DNA of 43,346 bases from Xenorhabdus innexi (GCF_002632485.1 NZ_NIBU01000031.1:1-43346), one strand, 5' to 3'; counted from the stretch's first letter, positions 1 to 8,578 are shown. Translations and numbers: made by a program. The notes: generated by a model not told the origin, from the letters alone.

Positions 1-1
1 A

Positions 2-316
2 TTCATTGCCGAAGCCTGTGGTCTTAATGAGGGACTGGGAGTGAAAGGCCAGTGGGGAACGCTTCAATCCATGGAGACACGCATGCAGTTTCTATCAGAC
101 CCGACACATCGGATCCGATTCGTTTATACCCCCAAACACGCTTCCTGGTTAAATCAAATTGAATGTTGGTTCAGTCTGGTCTCCCGACATTTGCTCAGGC
201 GGCTTTCCGTCAGCAGCAAAGCGATATTACGGACATGCATTTTAAAATATATCGAATATTACAACCGGGTATTAGCTAAACCTTTTAAGTGGCTTTACCG
301 TGGGAATACAAAGTGA
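2..316 (+). CDS. IS630-family transposase, C-terminal fragment (cut by window edge)
   Basis: The frame is open from base 2 to a TGA at 314-316 and gives about 104 residues of the end of a DDE transposase. The segment YTPKHASWLNQIECWFS is the IS630-type signature holding the last catalytic acidic residue (the E of NQIE), followed by the usual basic C-terminal helix. The 5' part lies outside the window, so I cannot say whether the element is intact. It abuts the integrase end of the prophage and probably belongs to the flanking host DNA, or to an insertion at the prophage boundary. No clear terminal inverted repeat is visible just after the stop. Confidence 0.85.
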   Translation, partial: FIAEACGLNEGLGVKGQWGTLQSMETRMQFLSDPTHRIRFVYTPKHASWLNQIECWFSLVSRHLLRRLSVSSKAILRTCILKYIEYYNRVLAKPFKWLYRGNTK

Positions 317-380
317 TGTCATTAATTGCAGAATACACCACTAGAAGTACCTTGGCGTGATGAGGTTCTTATTTCGAGAG

Positions 381-1397
381 CTATTTTTTCTGCCCTCCAA
401 CGACAGGAACAACATTCACTTTTCGATCATACCGTGCCGTTTGCGTGATATTTTTATGCCCGGATATTTGCTGTTTTTCCGCCAGTGGCCCTTCAAGATC
501 TGAAACACCTTTTGCTTTCAAATCATGAAAGGTGAAGTGAAAATCCAACTCAGGAAAATTTTGAGCCGCCTGTTCTCTGGCTTTTCGCCAACGGCTGTTA
601 AATCCGTCTCTGGCATATCGTGTTCCGTTGCGTTGATGTAGAACGTAAATACTGCTCATACCTTTATCTATGGGTAACGTTTTACTGAGTTCAATCGCGT
701 TATGTAATCGTTCTGTCCATGCTTTAATTTGAGAAACGGACGTTTTACTCTGTTTAATAAATATGCCGGTGTCGTTGATTTGGGCATAGGTCAGTGCCAA
801 GATATCGGATTGTCTGGCGCAACATAAATATGCAAGCTCCATCGCAACCTGAACGACTGGCGGTGAGATGGAATAAAGTGCGTTATATTCCTCATCGGTA
901 ATATAGCGGTCGCGTGCTTTTTCTTTGAATTGCCGAACACCTTTACAAGGATTCCTCTCAACCAATCCCCGTTCATACCCCCAGCCATATACCCGTGATA
1001 GAAAATTCTTTTCCCTGTTTGCTTGTGTTTTACTTTTCATTCCGCGCTTATCCATATACTTACGAACGTGCTCTGGCTTTACATTATTCGGGTGCATTTT
1101 TCCAAAAACTGGTAGAAGTTTTTTGGAGTTTTTCAAGTAATCGCTTTGGGTCTGCGGACTGAGATCAGTAAAGTCGGGTGAACGGAAAAAAGCCTTAACT
1201 AGCGCAGCCAATGTTTCCTCGTTTTTCTCTTCAGCCAGCATCTTTTCGTAAGCTATCCAGACTTCAGTTTGAGTCGCTGAAAAATCACATAAACGAATAG
1301 TCCGGCAATCTGGGGTCTGAAACTCATACGCAGACCGCCCCCGCCGGACACGTGGGGGCATCCAATTATCCGCTGGATTATTACGTTTTCTAGCCAT
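381..1397 (-). CDS. int: Phage tyrosine recombinase (integrase)
   Basis: A 338-residue tyrosine recombinase that would integrate and excise the prophage. Residues about 60-150 look like the SAM-like core-binding domain, and about 165-325 like the catalytic domain. Visible active-site residues are R195 (in CCARQSDIL), K218, H291, H314 (in SGHKNI) and nucleophile Y323 (in TARYDRK). The second box reads HDLK instead of HxxR, so K294 replaces the usual arginine. The gene is last in the leftward early operon and lies against the transposase fragment, as expected for the edge of a prophage. Its ATG overlaps the DUF4224 stop (TAATG), suggesting translational coupling. Confidence 0.95.
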   Translation of the reverse strand: MARKRNNPADNWMPPRVRRGRSAYEFQTPDCRTIRLCDFSATQTEVWIAYEKMLAEEKNEETLAALVKAFFRSPDFTDLSPQTQSDYLKNSKKLLPVFGKMHPNNVKPEHVRKYMDKRGMKSKTQANREKNFLSRVYGWGYERGLVERNPCKGVRQFKEKARDRYITDEEYNALYSISPPVVQVAMELAYLCCARQSDILALTYAQINDTGIFIKQSKTSVSQIKAWTERLHNAIELSKTLPIDKGMSSIYVLHQRNGTRYARDGFNSRWRKAREQAAQNFPELDFHFTFHDLKAKGVSDLEGPLAEKQQISGHKNITQTARYDRKVNVVPVVGGQKK

Positions 1398-1621
1398 TAG
1401 TCTAACGCTCCAAAGTTAGGTTCTTGGACAACCTGCGTGGTGGTAGCTCTCTGTGCTAAAGGGTTATTGAAATGTTCCCATGTTGTTCGAGGTTTGCCAT
1501 CTTTGCGGATAACAAAGAATATACCGGCTTCTCTTAAGGCTTCGCACTGCTTAGAGGGGATTAGGTATCCCGTTAATTCTATGATATCTGCGTCACTGAT
1601 AATGCCGCTTTTTGCATTCAT
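1397..1621 (-). CDS. DUF4224 domain protein next to integrase
   Basis: A 74-residue protein with the DUF4224 pattern: acidic start, IIELTGYLIPSKQCEALREA, then a basic DGKPRTTWEHF segment. Such proteins are found directly upstream of phage integrases and are thought to act in recombination directionality or integrase control; the mechanism is not established. Its stop overlaps the integrase start, so the two are almost certainly made together. No catalytic motif is visible. Confidence 0.85.
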   Translation of the reverse strand: MNAKSGIISDADIIELTGYLIPSKQCEALREAGIFFVIRKDGKPRTTWEHFNNPLAQRATTTQVVQEPNFGALD

Positions 1622-1652
1622 ATTGACCTCTAATTTACAGATAAGAGAATAC

Positions 1653-3035
1653 TTACTTCCTCTTCATAGCTTCTAATAAAATGTCCTGAACTTCGCGTTT
1701 TGAATTGCGTCGCTCCATGACCTGCTCATCTACCGTACCGGTGGCAATAATGTGATAAATGAATACTGGGCGGTTGTACCCGGCTTGAATCTGTCGAGTA
1801 GGGCCGATGCGTTCAATGATTTGTTGGTACTGTTCTAAGTCCCACCAGTGAGAAAAGAACACTAAAATATTGCCGCCGTCCTGTAGATTTAAACCGTGTC
1901 CGGCACTGGCAGGGTGCGCGAACATTACGGGGATTTTCCCCGCGTTCCAGTCGCGTAAAGTCTGCGGATCTGAATCAAGGTGCCTGCCTTTGGGAAAGGC
2001 TTTCAGTAATCTGGCTAAATCGTGCTTCCAGTGGTAAGCCACCAGCACGGGCATTCCTCCCGATTCAGCAATGATACTGTCCAGAGCCTGTAATTTAGCG
2101 TCATGCAACTCTTGCCAGTTGCCGTTCTCGTCGGTATAGATAGCACCGCTGACGATTTGTAAGCATTTAACTGTCTTGGCTGCTGCGTTTAACGCTTCGA
2201 CTCCTATACTATCCAGCTCCATGAACATCTCTTTTTCCATTGCTTTATATTGCTGGCGGACTTTGGCAGGTAGATCGACATGGATAACGTTATGGATAGG
2301 CTCTTCAATATCGAACCAATCAGCAGCATCAAGGGCGATAGTCACATCGTTTAAGGCTGTTTGCATCTGTTCCTGAGCAAATGGCCACGGCTCTAACTTC
2401 ACCCATTGCTGACCCGGAAAGCGGATGCTATTGAACCAGCGTGAAGTAAAAGCACTGTACGTCCGGCCTAATCGTTCACCCTGATCGACAAACCATGCTT
2501 GCCCCCATAAATCGACTAAACCATTCGGGGATGGTGTACCGGTGAGATTAACCCAGCGGCGAACATATTTATGAGCAACCTTTGCCAGTGCTGCGGCACG
2601 CTTGCCACCTTTACGTAACCGAAATGATTTAAGTCGTGTACTTTCATCTGCGATGACGGTAGCGAACGGCCATTTATTTCCTAACGTTTCCACCAGCCAG
2701 ACAAGGTTGTCATAGTTAGTAGTAAAGACACTGGCATTGGTATTTTTGAGCGCGTCCATACGCTCCTTAACACTGCCAATAATTGGCTGAACTTCGATAT
2801 TGTGCAGATGATTCCACTTAACCGCTTCGTCAGGCCATGTGGAGCGAGCCACACGCAACGGTGCTAAAACTAATGTCGGTTGTGTTTCGACACCCGCCAT
2901 GTACAGATATTCCAGTGAGGTGAGTGTTGCTACGCTTTTTCCCATACCCATACCTGCCCAGACATTACAACGGGAAATATCGAGTTCATGATTGATGATC
3001 AGGTTTTGGTAGGGGTGGGGTGTGAATGGCTTCAT
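1653..3035 (-). CDS. SNF2/DEAD-like phage helicase
   Basis: A 460-residue superfamily 2 helicase/translocase of the SNF2 type common in phage replication modules. The Walker A motif is GMGMGKS (residues 28-34), motif II is DEST (about 130-133), and motif III is LTGTPSPNGLVDLW (from about 164). The C-terminal RecA-like lobe has GHGLNLQ and ends in a QxxERIGPTRQ stretch that stands where SNF2 proteins have QxxxRxxRxGQ. It lies downstream of a terminator-like hairpin (3063-3086), so its expression probably depends on read-through or antitermination. It likely unwinds or remodels DNA with the polymerase and nuclease encoded upstream. Confidence 0.92.
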   Translation of the reverse strand: MKPFTPHPYQNLIINHELDISRCNVWAGMGMGKSVATLTSLEYLYMAGVETQPTLVLAPLRVARSTWPDEAVKWNHLHNIEVQPIIGSVKERMDALKNTNASVFTTNYDNLVWLVETLGNKWPFATVIADESTRLKSFRLRKGGKRAAALAKVAHKYVRRWVNLTGTPSPNGLVDLWGQAWFVDQGERLGRTYSAFTSRWFNSIRFPGQQWVKLEPWPFAQEQMQTALNDVTIALDAADWFDIEEPIHNVIHVDLPAKVRQQYKAMEKEMFMELDSIGVEALNAAAKTVKCLQIVSGAIYTDENGNWQELHDAKLQALDSIIAESGGMPVLVAYHWKHDLARLLKAFPKGRHLDSDPQTLRDWNAGKIPVMFAHPASAGHGLNLQDGGNILVFFSHWWDLEQYQQIIERIGPTRQIQAGYNRPVFIYHIIATGTVDEQVMERRNSKREVQDILLEAMKRK

Positions 3036-3062
3036 ACTTTGCCCTTAAAACTGGGGTAGATA

Positions 3063-3086
3063 TAAAAAACCCTGCTTGTGCAGGGT
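3063..3086 (-). terminator. Intrinsic terminator inside the early operon
   Basis: On the minus strand ACCCTGC-acaa-GCAGGGT is followed by six T. It separates the zinc-ribbon gene from the helicase, DUF4224 and integrase genes, so the distal genes would be expressed only if polymerase reads through. Confidence 0.75.
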
Positions 3087-3093
3087 AGGGTAT

Positions 3094-3261
3094 TTATCGT
3101 TTGTCTTCTTCGGGTGTCCACATAAGCCCACATTGATTACATGACCAACTGTTATTTTCAGGATAACGTTTAAGTCCATAGAAATTACAAAAAGGACATG
3201 TTTTAGGTTTGTAGGCTTCTTTTATGGTTTTCTTTGGTAAATTTGTATCGCTGTTTGACAT
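3094..3261 (-). CDS. Small zinc-ribbon protein
   Basis: A 55-residue protein with a CPFC ... CNQC pair of knuckles 17 residues apart, typical of a small zinc ribbon (residues about 22-44), ending in an acidic tail. I chose the ATG at 3261 because GGAGG lies four bases upstream; a longer frame to 3345 has no better signal. Function unknown; zinc binding is inferred from the cysteines. Confidence 0.7.
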   Translation of the reverse strand: MSNSDTNLPKKTIKEAYKPKTCPFCNFYGLKRYPENNSWSCNQCGLMWTPEEDKR

Positions 3262-3341
3262 ACTACCTCCTTTTCTGAGGTATCCTATGCCATATAATCG
3301 ATAACGTGATAGGGGAAGTTGACGTTTATATTGAGGGTTAA

Positions 3342-3644
3342 TCAAGGAACAGATTCTTTATTTTCACTCGCCCCCCTTATCTTATAAACTGAATTTTGAG
3401 TTTTGATATACCCGTCAGTTTTATAAGTGTCAGGATTAACTACTGGAGATGTTATTATTTCTTTTCCATCTTCGAATCGTTTTTGGCTATCATTAAATAC
3501 CCTGCCATATGCGATAGCTATATTTTCACCATCATAATTCTTACCTTGTAAAAAATGTGTTATTTCTATTTCAGCAGTGTATTGATATGTTCGGTTGTTA
3601 ATATACGTAGCTAATGATGGCTCGTCTTTATAATCATTATTCAT
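3342..3644 (-). CDS. Hypothetical early phage protein
   Basis: A 100-residue soluble protein that I do not recognise. It is AT-rich, has no membrane segment or cysteine pair, and contains a stretch ITHFLQGKNYDGENIAIAYG that looks like alternating beta strands. AAGGA lies about ten bases before the ATG. It lies in the leftward operon between two very small genes. Confidence 0.55.
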   Translation of the reverse strand: MNNDYKDEPSLATYINNRTYQYTAEIEITHFLQGKNYDGENIAIAYGRVFNDSQKRFEDGKEIITSPVVNPDTYKTDGYIKTQNSVYKIRGASENKESVP

Positions 3645-3655
3645 AAACAGTTTCC

Positions 3656-3808
3656 TTATTTTATTTTCTTAACTGGATAATTACAGCCAATCATTTGATG
3701 GAATACCCACGGAGCAAATTTACCTAAACCTATTCCGCTCCATTCACTTAAATTCCAAACTTGCAACCAAACCCAGCGCCATAGGTAAGAATGGCGGATA
3801 GTGTTCAT
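3656..3808 (-). CDS. Small tryptophan-rich early protein (50 aa)
   Basis: An ATG at 3808 opens a 50-codon frame ending in TAA at 3656. The product starts MNTIRHSYLWRWVWLQVW, continues with WSGIGLGKFAPWVF, and carries seven tryptophans. It fills the otherwise empty gap between the methyltransferase and the preceding small gene in the same orientation. The amphipathic pattern suggests membrane association. The Shine-Dalgarno match is weak, so the call rests on position, composition and a vague resemblance to short proteins in other enterobacterial phages. Confidence 0.55.
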   Translation of the reverse strand: MNTIRHSYLWRWVWLQVWNLSEWSGIGLGKFAPWVFHQMIGCNYPVKKIK

Positions 3809-3815
3809 GGTGGTA

Positions 3816-4286
3816 TTATCTCTTATAAAATGTCATCCAATGTGTATATCCGCGCTTACCTGACGGATGCCCAATAACCGGTTTAATATCTGTCAATGCC
3901 AATATTTCACTGGTTTTAATTTGAGTTTCGTTCCATTTAAAAATTAATATTCGCTCCGGCCTCAATACCCTGAATGCCTCCAGAAACCCATTAGCCAAAT
4001 CATCGCGCCAATTATTTTTATCCAATGCACCGTATTTCTTACGTTGCCAGCCACTTTCACCCGCACGAATTAAATGCGGCGGGTCAAATATCACTAAATT
4101 AAATGACTTATTTTCGAATGGCAGGTTTCTAAAATCGGCTATTAAATCGGGATTGATATTTAACTCCCTGCCATCACATAAAATATGTTGCTCTCTGCGA
4201 ATGTCACAAAATAAAACATCAGGATTGGATTTATCGAAATAGAACATTCGGGAGCCGCAACACATATCTAAAATAGGTTTATCCAA
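3816..4286 (-). CDS. SAM-dependent methyltransferase with TTG start
   Basis: A 156-residue class I methyltransferase. Motif I is ILDMCCGSRMFYF close to the N-terminus and the catalytic motif IV is FDPPHL, as in phage DNA adenine-type methyltransferases; the C-terminal half has VLRPERILIFKWNE. The frame can be read from 4451, but that would overlap the nuclease gene by 170 bases. A TTG at 4286 has GGAGG six bases upstream and puts motif I at the normal distance, so I take TTG as the start. It overlaps the upstream nuclease stop by eight bases, implying translational coupling. Substrate unknown. Confidence 0.82.
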   Translation of the reverse strand: MDKPILDMCCGSRMFYFDKSNPDVLFCDIRREQHILCDGRELNINPDLIADFRNLPFENKSFNLVIFDPPHLIRAGESGWQRKKYGALDKNNWRDDLANGFLEAFRVLRPERILIFKWNETQIKTSEILALTDIKPVIGHPSGKRGYTHWMTFYKR

Positions 4287-4548
4287 TGATTGCCTCCACC
4301 TTTTTGCTATCCAAAACAACGACCGTTTGCCCCAGTGCTCTGAGCCGTTCGTGCTCCCGTAATTGGTCAGGTCGGGGCTTTTCGCCCGGGGCTTTACACT
4401 CGACAAACACCACACGCCCATTGGGTAAAACAACAATACGGTCGGGCACACCCCGCCGACCGGGAGATACGAACTTATAAGCTATGCCACCTGCTTTTTT
4501 CACTTCATTGACTAAATGTCTTTCGATCACGTCTTCACGTATTTTCAT
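4279..4548 (-). CDS. VRR-NUC domain nuclease
   Basis: An 89-residue stand-alone VRR-NUC endonuclease of the PD-(D/E)xK fold. Catalytic residues are visible as VPDRIVVLPNGRVVFVECK, giving D36, E50 and K52, with an N-terminal acidic helix. Phage VRR-NUC proteins are usually beside a SNF2 helicase and a family A polymerase, as here, and are thought to cleave branched replication or recombination intermediates. An AGGGA ribosome-binding site lies about eight bases before the ATG, and the start overlaps the end of the ANR gene by 14 bases. Confidence 0.92.
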   Translation of the reverse strand: MKIREDVIERHLVNEVKKAGGIAYKFVSPGRRGVPDRIVVLPNGRVVFVECKAPGEKPRPDQLREHERLRALGQTVVVLDSKKVEAIIG

Positions 4549-4747
4549 TTAATTTATCCCTGTGGTATTGCTTTAAACAAAATTCAGAGCGAATTTCTGC
4601 CCATTCAATATTCAAGGTATTGCGGGAATGGCGAGCGGCTTTATTCCAGACTTTCGACGCCCGTAAATAATCGCCCTCGTGTTCAATGCGCGCGGCCTCG
4701 CGCGCATAAATCTTATATAACGGGTTGTCTCGATATTTAAATGACAT
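4535..4747 (-). CDS. ANR-family transcriptional regulator
   Basis: A 70-residue protein matching the ANR (AggR-activated regulator) pattern: AAR then E..GDYLRASKVWNKAA, then WAEIRSEFCLK. ANR proteins in enteric pathogens bind AraC-type regulators such as AggR and damp their activity, and they also occur in phages. Here it is embedded between early replication genes, so it could influence host virulence regulators during infection; that is inference. The start signal is weak. Confidence 0.75.
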   Translation of the reverse strand: MSFKYRDNPLYKIYAREAARIEHEGDYLRASKVWNKAARHSRNTLNIEWAEIRSEFCLKQYHRDKLNENT

Positions 4748-4756
4748 AGCGTTATC

Positions 4757-5032
4757 TCAATGACGAGGGCAATTACAACTTTCAGAAAAAGCTAAGGCCA
4801 GCGGTGACGGATCATTGGGGTGTGAAATATGATCAGTGTGGTAGACTTTTTTACGGTACATGACAGAAAAGTCGTCACCCTGTTTTTCTGACATTAATAA
4901 AATCCCCGTTACCGTGCGGCTGTTAAAAGAACGCCCGTCGCGGGAGGTAGTTATAGTAAAACAACATTTTTCACCTACATTAACTTTCTTTGACTTGCCA
5001 TAATAGCCGCCGCATATTTCACAACGTTTCAT
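4757..5032 (-). CDS. Hypothetical early protein with N-terminal zinc knuckle
   Basis: A 91-residue protein that begins MKRCEICGGYYGKSKKV, with a CxxC knuckle, and has further cysteines at about 23, 24, 86 and 88. The middle looks like beta strands. An AAAGGA site lies eight bases before the ATG, and the start lies just past the polymerase stop, so the two are coupled. I do not recognise the family. Confidence 0.6.
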   Translation of the reverse strand: MKRCEICGGYYGKSKKVNVGEKCCFTITTSRDGRSFNSRTVTGILLMSEKQGDDFSVMYRKKVYHTDHISHPNDPSPLALAFSESCNCPRH

Positions 5033-5035
5033 AAT

Positions 5036-7099
5036 CTAATCCTTTCTGTATCTATATGATTCAAACCCGCCAGCGTTCAAAGGTAAATCTGGTGCCCAGT
5101 TGGGATTTGTTGAGAGTAGTGAACTTAGGTGTTCTGGTGAGTAATCAGGGGTGTCTGGTGCTTCACTGATAATTTCATCATGCACCGTTAGTACAATGTC
5201 ATAACCGGATGCTTCTATACATGGCATGTTACCGGCGAGGACATCACGGGCGGCGGCTTGGGTAGCATTTTCCACCAGCTTTCCGCTGTAGGTTTTCAAC
5301 CGTTGCCATTTACGGCTGTACGGGTTAGTGCCCATGTAACTGATCTGTCCGTCCTCAAGGCGAGGTGAGGGGTAACATACGGCACGTCCTGACGGTAATA
5401 CCACACGGAGCCATGCACCATCGCGACGAACCCGTAACTTACGGCAAGGGATAGTGATACTGGGTGAACTGATCGCCCTCTTCACCGACTCCTCCAGTTC
5501 ATACCAGAACGATACCGTTTCAGGGTGCGCGTTACGCCACATACGTTTAAGCGAATCACAGGTAATAAATACCCGTTCGCTCAAGCCGTAGGTATTATCC
5601 TGCTCGACGGATTTCTTATACCATTTCAGGGCTTCCCGCTGGATTGATATGGGAATATTGGGTAAAGCTGCCGTAGCCAGTTCATCTAAATCAAGGGCGT
5701 AGGTGAGGGCGAATGTCACAAAAGCCGCAACACCGCCTCCGAACCCTAAGCCCAATTCCATGACCTTACCGATTTGCCTCTGGTCTTTCGTGACATCCTC
5801 TGGCTCGATGTTGAATGCGCGGGCATAGGCCAGTTTATAGAGGTCAGGGCCTGTACCGTTGTCATACTCACCGAAGGCTTTTAATTTCCAGTCTTCCCCT
5901 GCCAGCCATGCGAGCATTCGACCCTCGATATTGGACAAGTCAGTAATGACCAGCTTCTTACCTTCCGGTGCGATAATAACGCCACGTATCACTGAACTGG
6001 TTAATTCCATGATGTTGTCATAGATGAGTTCTGCACAATCCGCTTTCAGTGCCTCAATACCGGCGTCAATGGTCGTTTGGGGGAGTGTTGGTCTCAATAA
6101 ATTTTGGGGTTGGAATAGGCGTCCTGCCCAGCGTCCGGTACGTGACGCCCCGCAAAATTGCAAGGTTCCTCGCAGTCGGTTATCGGCACTAATTCCGTTC
6201 ATCAACGCCTTATATTTACTGGTGCTGGTGGTACTCGCTTGCAACCGGATAGATAACAGTTCACGTAATGCTAAGGGGATATCTGGATCGCTAATCCGAC
6301 GTTCTAAGGTACTTTTTTGCATGTCAGGCAGCTCGATACCAAATGCTGTGGTGATATGCCGTAACATGGCATCACGTTGCGTCGCTGCCTGAACATCCCC
6401 ATCGGTCAGCTTCTGTGTACGTCTTGCCAGTCGTTTTTGCTCCTGCTCCACGGCAGCAACGGCGGATTTTGCCAGTTCCATATCCATATACACACCGCGA
6501 TCATTAATCTGCTGGTCACGATGCCATAACGCCAGTTCACCCCCCTGATAGTTCCATTTAGGCAATCGCTTATGGACTTCACGCATAGCCTCAATATCCA
6601 ACCCAGCGTAAGCCACAAATCGCTTCCATTCTTCGGGGTGAGTTTTGCTGGTGGCACGGCGAAGTGCTGAATTTTTAGGTCTGGGCTTACAAAACAACTG
6701 AATTAACGCCTTACCTTCTTTATCCTTGGCTTTGTCAGCGGGAATACCCAAGACTTCACACAATGCACCGAGAGCACCCGGTAAACCGTGGGTTAGTGCT
6801 TGTACCATCGTGTCACGCCAGCGGCTAATACTCAGGGGTAACTGTGGCATATAATGGCGCAAAACGGTACGGTCAAAGTGGCTGTTATGAGCGAATAGAA
6901 TAACGGTAGGATCGAGTAACATTTCAGGTAATTCTTTTGGCATGGGCGCTCCGCTGGTCACATCCCATACCTGAGCAGGGTTATTGTTAACCGCCCATGC
7001 AAATAACATAATTTCGGCATGTTCGGCGTAAGCGTGAGTACCATTCTTTATCGGTATCTCGCTATAGGTTTCGAGATCGAGCCAGAGTATAGTGTTCAT
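5036..7099 (-). CDS. Family A DNA polymerase with 3'-5' exonuclease
   Basis: A 687-residue replicative DNA polymerase. The N-terminal DnaQ-like exonuclease begins with LDLETYSE (D8, E10). The palm carries motif [18 protein letters not shown], motif B around [11 protein letters not shown], and motif C LTVHDEII (H640, D641, E642). Length and order match the single-chain polymerases of phages that also encode DUF2815, DUF2800, VRR-NUC and SNF2 proteins, all present here. It would copy phage DNA together with the primase-helicase encoded rightward at 14115. The ribosome-binding site is weak, and only 30 bases separate its start from a divergent gene. Confidence 0.96.
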   Translation of the reverse strand: MNTILWLDLETYSEIPIKNGTHAYAEHAEIMLFAWAVNNNPAQVWDVTSGAPMPKELPEMLLDPTVILFAHNSHFDRTVLRHYMPQLPLSISRWRDTMVQALTHGLPGALGALCEVLGIPADKAKDKEGKALIQLFCKPRPKNSALRRATSKTHPEEWKRFVAYAGLDIEAMREVHKRLPKWNYQGGELALWHRDQQINDRGVYMDMELAKSAVAAVEQEQKRLARRTQKLTDGDVQAATQRDAMLRHITTAFGIELPDMQKSTLERRISDPDIPLALRELLSIRLQASTTSTSKYKALMNGISADNRLRGTLQFCGASRTGRWAGRLFQPQNLLRPTLPQTTIDAGIEALKADCAELIYDNIMELTSSVIRGVIIAPEGKKLVITDLSNIEGRMLAWLAGEDWKLKAFGEYDNGTGPDLYKLAYARAFNIEPEDVTKDQRQIGKVMELGLGFGGGVAAFVTFALTYALDLDELATAALPNIPISIQREALKWYKKSVEQDNTYGLSERVFITCDSLKRMWRNAHPETVSFWYELEESVKRAISSPSITIPCRKLRVRRDGAWLRVVLPSGRAVCYPSPRLEDGQISYMGTNPYSRKWQRLKTYSGKLVENATQAAARDVLAGNMPCIEASGYDIVLTVHDEIISEAPDTPDYSPEHLSSLLSTNPNWAPDLPLNAGGFESYRYRKD

Positions 7100-7129
7100 A
7101 ATATTCTGTTATATTTTGATGAGGGATAC

Positions 7130-7852
7130 ATGGGAAGTTCTAAAAGTGGTAAAAGAAAATTTGTGATTAAGACCATCGCTTTTATTGTAATTGTTCTTTT
7201 TTTTCTAAAAGGGTATTTAGAAGAGGATGAAGTCCAAAAACGGAATAGAATCTTAAAAACGTATCCTGTTTTAGAAGCATTAAATAAAATAGACCCTCAA
7301 AGATTTGAAGTTTTTTATAAACAAGCTTTTTCTTCTGATAATGCAACATCAGATGTGATGATTTCTACCAAATCTTGGGTTAATAGTAATTTGGGCCGTC
7401 TTTTAAATTCTGCTCCCGATGAGGCTGTAAACGAATTCGGCGAGCATACTGTGAACATGTTCGACACTTTTTTAAATTTGGATCCCTCAGGTGTGTTTTG
7501 CTTTAATGTATTATACCCCGGGGTGGTGGGAAGCCCTGATATACATAATATGGCAGAATATACTAAAGACTTAGCTTTTAAGAGAACGTATTTAAATAGT
7601 ATTGCTGATTCAATTAGCCAAAATGTTAAAGTAGATAGATTACCTGTAGAACAAGTTGAAGAGGCTATTGCATCAATTCACGTAAAACTGGCTGAAAAAT
7701 ATGGGAATGATTACTATATAGAAGACCCAAAAGAGTTAGCTAAACAACCTGCTTTAGAGTGTAAGTCACGCCGTGACTTCTATACACAATTAATGGAATT
7801 AGACCCTCACCTTTCAGCTGAAGTTATTCGTTATCTAAATAAACCTGAATAA
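7130..7852 (+). CDS. Membrane-anchored moron protein, reverse orientation
   Basis: A 240-residue protein with a short basic N-terminus, one hydrophobic segment (about residues 14-30, IAFIVIVLFFLKG) and a large helical domain that would face the periplasm. The frame extends upstream to 7019, but AGGG just before the ATG at 7130 and overlap with the polymerase gene favour this start. It lies opposite to all neighbours, is more AT-rich than they are, and has its own terminator at 7869-7898. This is the usual form of a moron, a gene added to a prophage and expressed in the lysogen. I do not recognise the family. Confidence 0.75.
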   Translation: MGSSKSGKRKFVIKTIAFIVIVLFFLKGYLEEDEVQKRNRILKTYPVLEALNKIDPQRFEVFYKQAFSSDNATSDVMISTKSWVNSNLGRLLNSAPDEAVNEFGEHTVNMFDTFLNLDPSGVFCFNVLYPGVVGSPDIHNMAEYTKDLAFKRTYLNSIADSISQNVKVDRLPVEQVEEAIASIHVKLAEKYGNDYYIEDPKELAKQPALECKSRRDFYTQLMELDPHLSAEVIRYLNKPE

Positions 7853-7868
7853 CACCATTTTTAGGATT

Positions 7869-7898
7869 GCCCCGTTAGTTATACGGGGCATTTTTTTT
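7869..7898 (+). terminator. Terminator of the moron gene
   Basis: GCCCCG-ttagttata-CGGGGC followed by a run of eight T, 17 bases after the stop of the rightward gene. A related hairpin lies at 8561-8577 on the other side of the Nmad5 gene. Confidence 0.85.
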
Positions 7899-7902
7899 AT
7901 AA

Positions 7903-8538
7903 TCAACTAACTACTTCCGTCGGTAATCCAATTAATGTATTAAGTGCTTCACGGCGAACGGCGGGAACAGGTGCGGCTTTTCCCATATCTTTAGGTAATA
8001 ATTCGGCAGCCTCCGGCCATTCTTCCAATAACCGCTTGACACTTCGAACTTTTAATAAGACAGCTTCCACATTATTAGTGATATCGGCTCGTTGACTTTT
8101 TAATTCGTCGTGCCGCTTTTCTAATTCATAGAATTCATTAACCAACGGATTATCAGCTAATAGGGTGGTATTATCTGGTGTTATTTTGGTTATGTGTTTT
8201 CGACTATCGGGATATTTAAAACGCTCACGGGCACCATTAAAATAAGCATAAACACGACTGCCCGCTAGATTGATGCCTACGCAATTACTTCTATTTATAG
8301 GTGTGATATTTGTGCGCAATGATTCAGGGAGTTTAGTTGTCAGCTTTTCTATTTCGGACATAATATCTTGTATGCCCTGTTCCATATTTTTACCACCGAT
8401 GGCTTCGATTCTTATTTTCTCAGCCCAGTCAGCTCGGTCTTGAAATAACTTATCTTCTTTCTCGAATATACCGGCTTTAGTCAGCGCATTTGTAACAATC
8501 AAAGATTTTATATCTTTGGTTAATATTTTCTGTGTCAT
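7903..8538 (-). CDS. Nmad5-family putative nucleotide modification protein
   Basis: A 211-residue protein resembling the Nmad5 family: an N-terminal helix LTKDIKSLIVTNALTKAG, then DWAEKIRIEAIGG, a beta-rich centre, and a C-terminal helix VKRLLEEWPEAAELLP. Nmad families were proposed from genome context to take part in DNA base modification in phages; no reaction is proven for Nmad5. Placement between the ssDNA-binding protein and polymerase genes fits a job on replicating phage DNA, such as protection from host restriction. It is flanked by two similar hairpins. Confidence 0.72.
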   Translation of the reverse strand: MTQKILTKDIKSLIVTNALTKAGIFEKEDKLFQDRADWAEKIRIEAIGGKNMEQGIQDIMSEIEKLTTKLPESLRTNITPINRSNCVGINLAGSRVYAYFNGARERFKYPDSRKHITKITPDNTTLLADNPLVNEFYELEKRHDELKSQRADITNNVEAVLLKVRSVKRLLEEWPEAAELLPKDMGKAAPVPAVRREALNTLIGLPTEVVS

Positions 8539-8552
8539 GGTTTTTTATCCTG

Positions 8553-8578
8553 AAAAATGCCCCGCTAATTATGCGGGA
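8553..8578 (-). terminator. Terminator-like hairpin after the ssDNA-binding protein gene
   Basis: On the minus strand CCCGC-ataatta-GCGGG is followed by GCATTTTT. It lies between the DUF2815 stop and the Nmad5 start, so downstream early genes would need read-through. Confidence 0.6.

Noticed and set aside
317-380. Left attachment site between the transposase fragment and the integrase end
   Set aside because: It probably lies here, but the right end is outside the window and no direct repeat or tRNA 3' end can be recognised.
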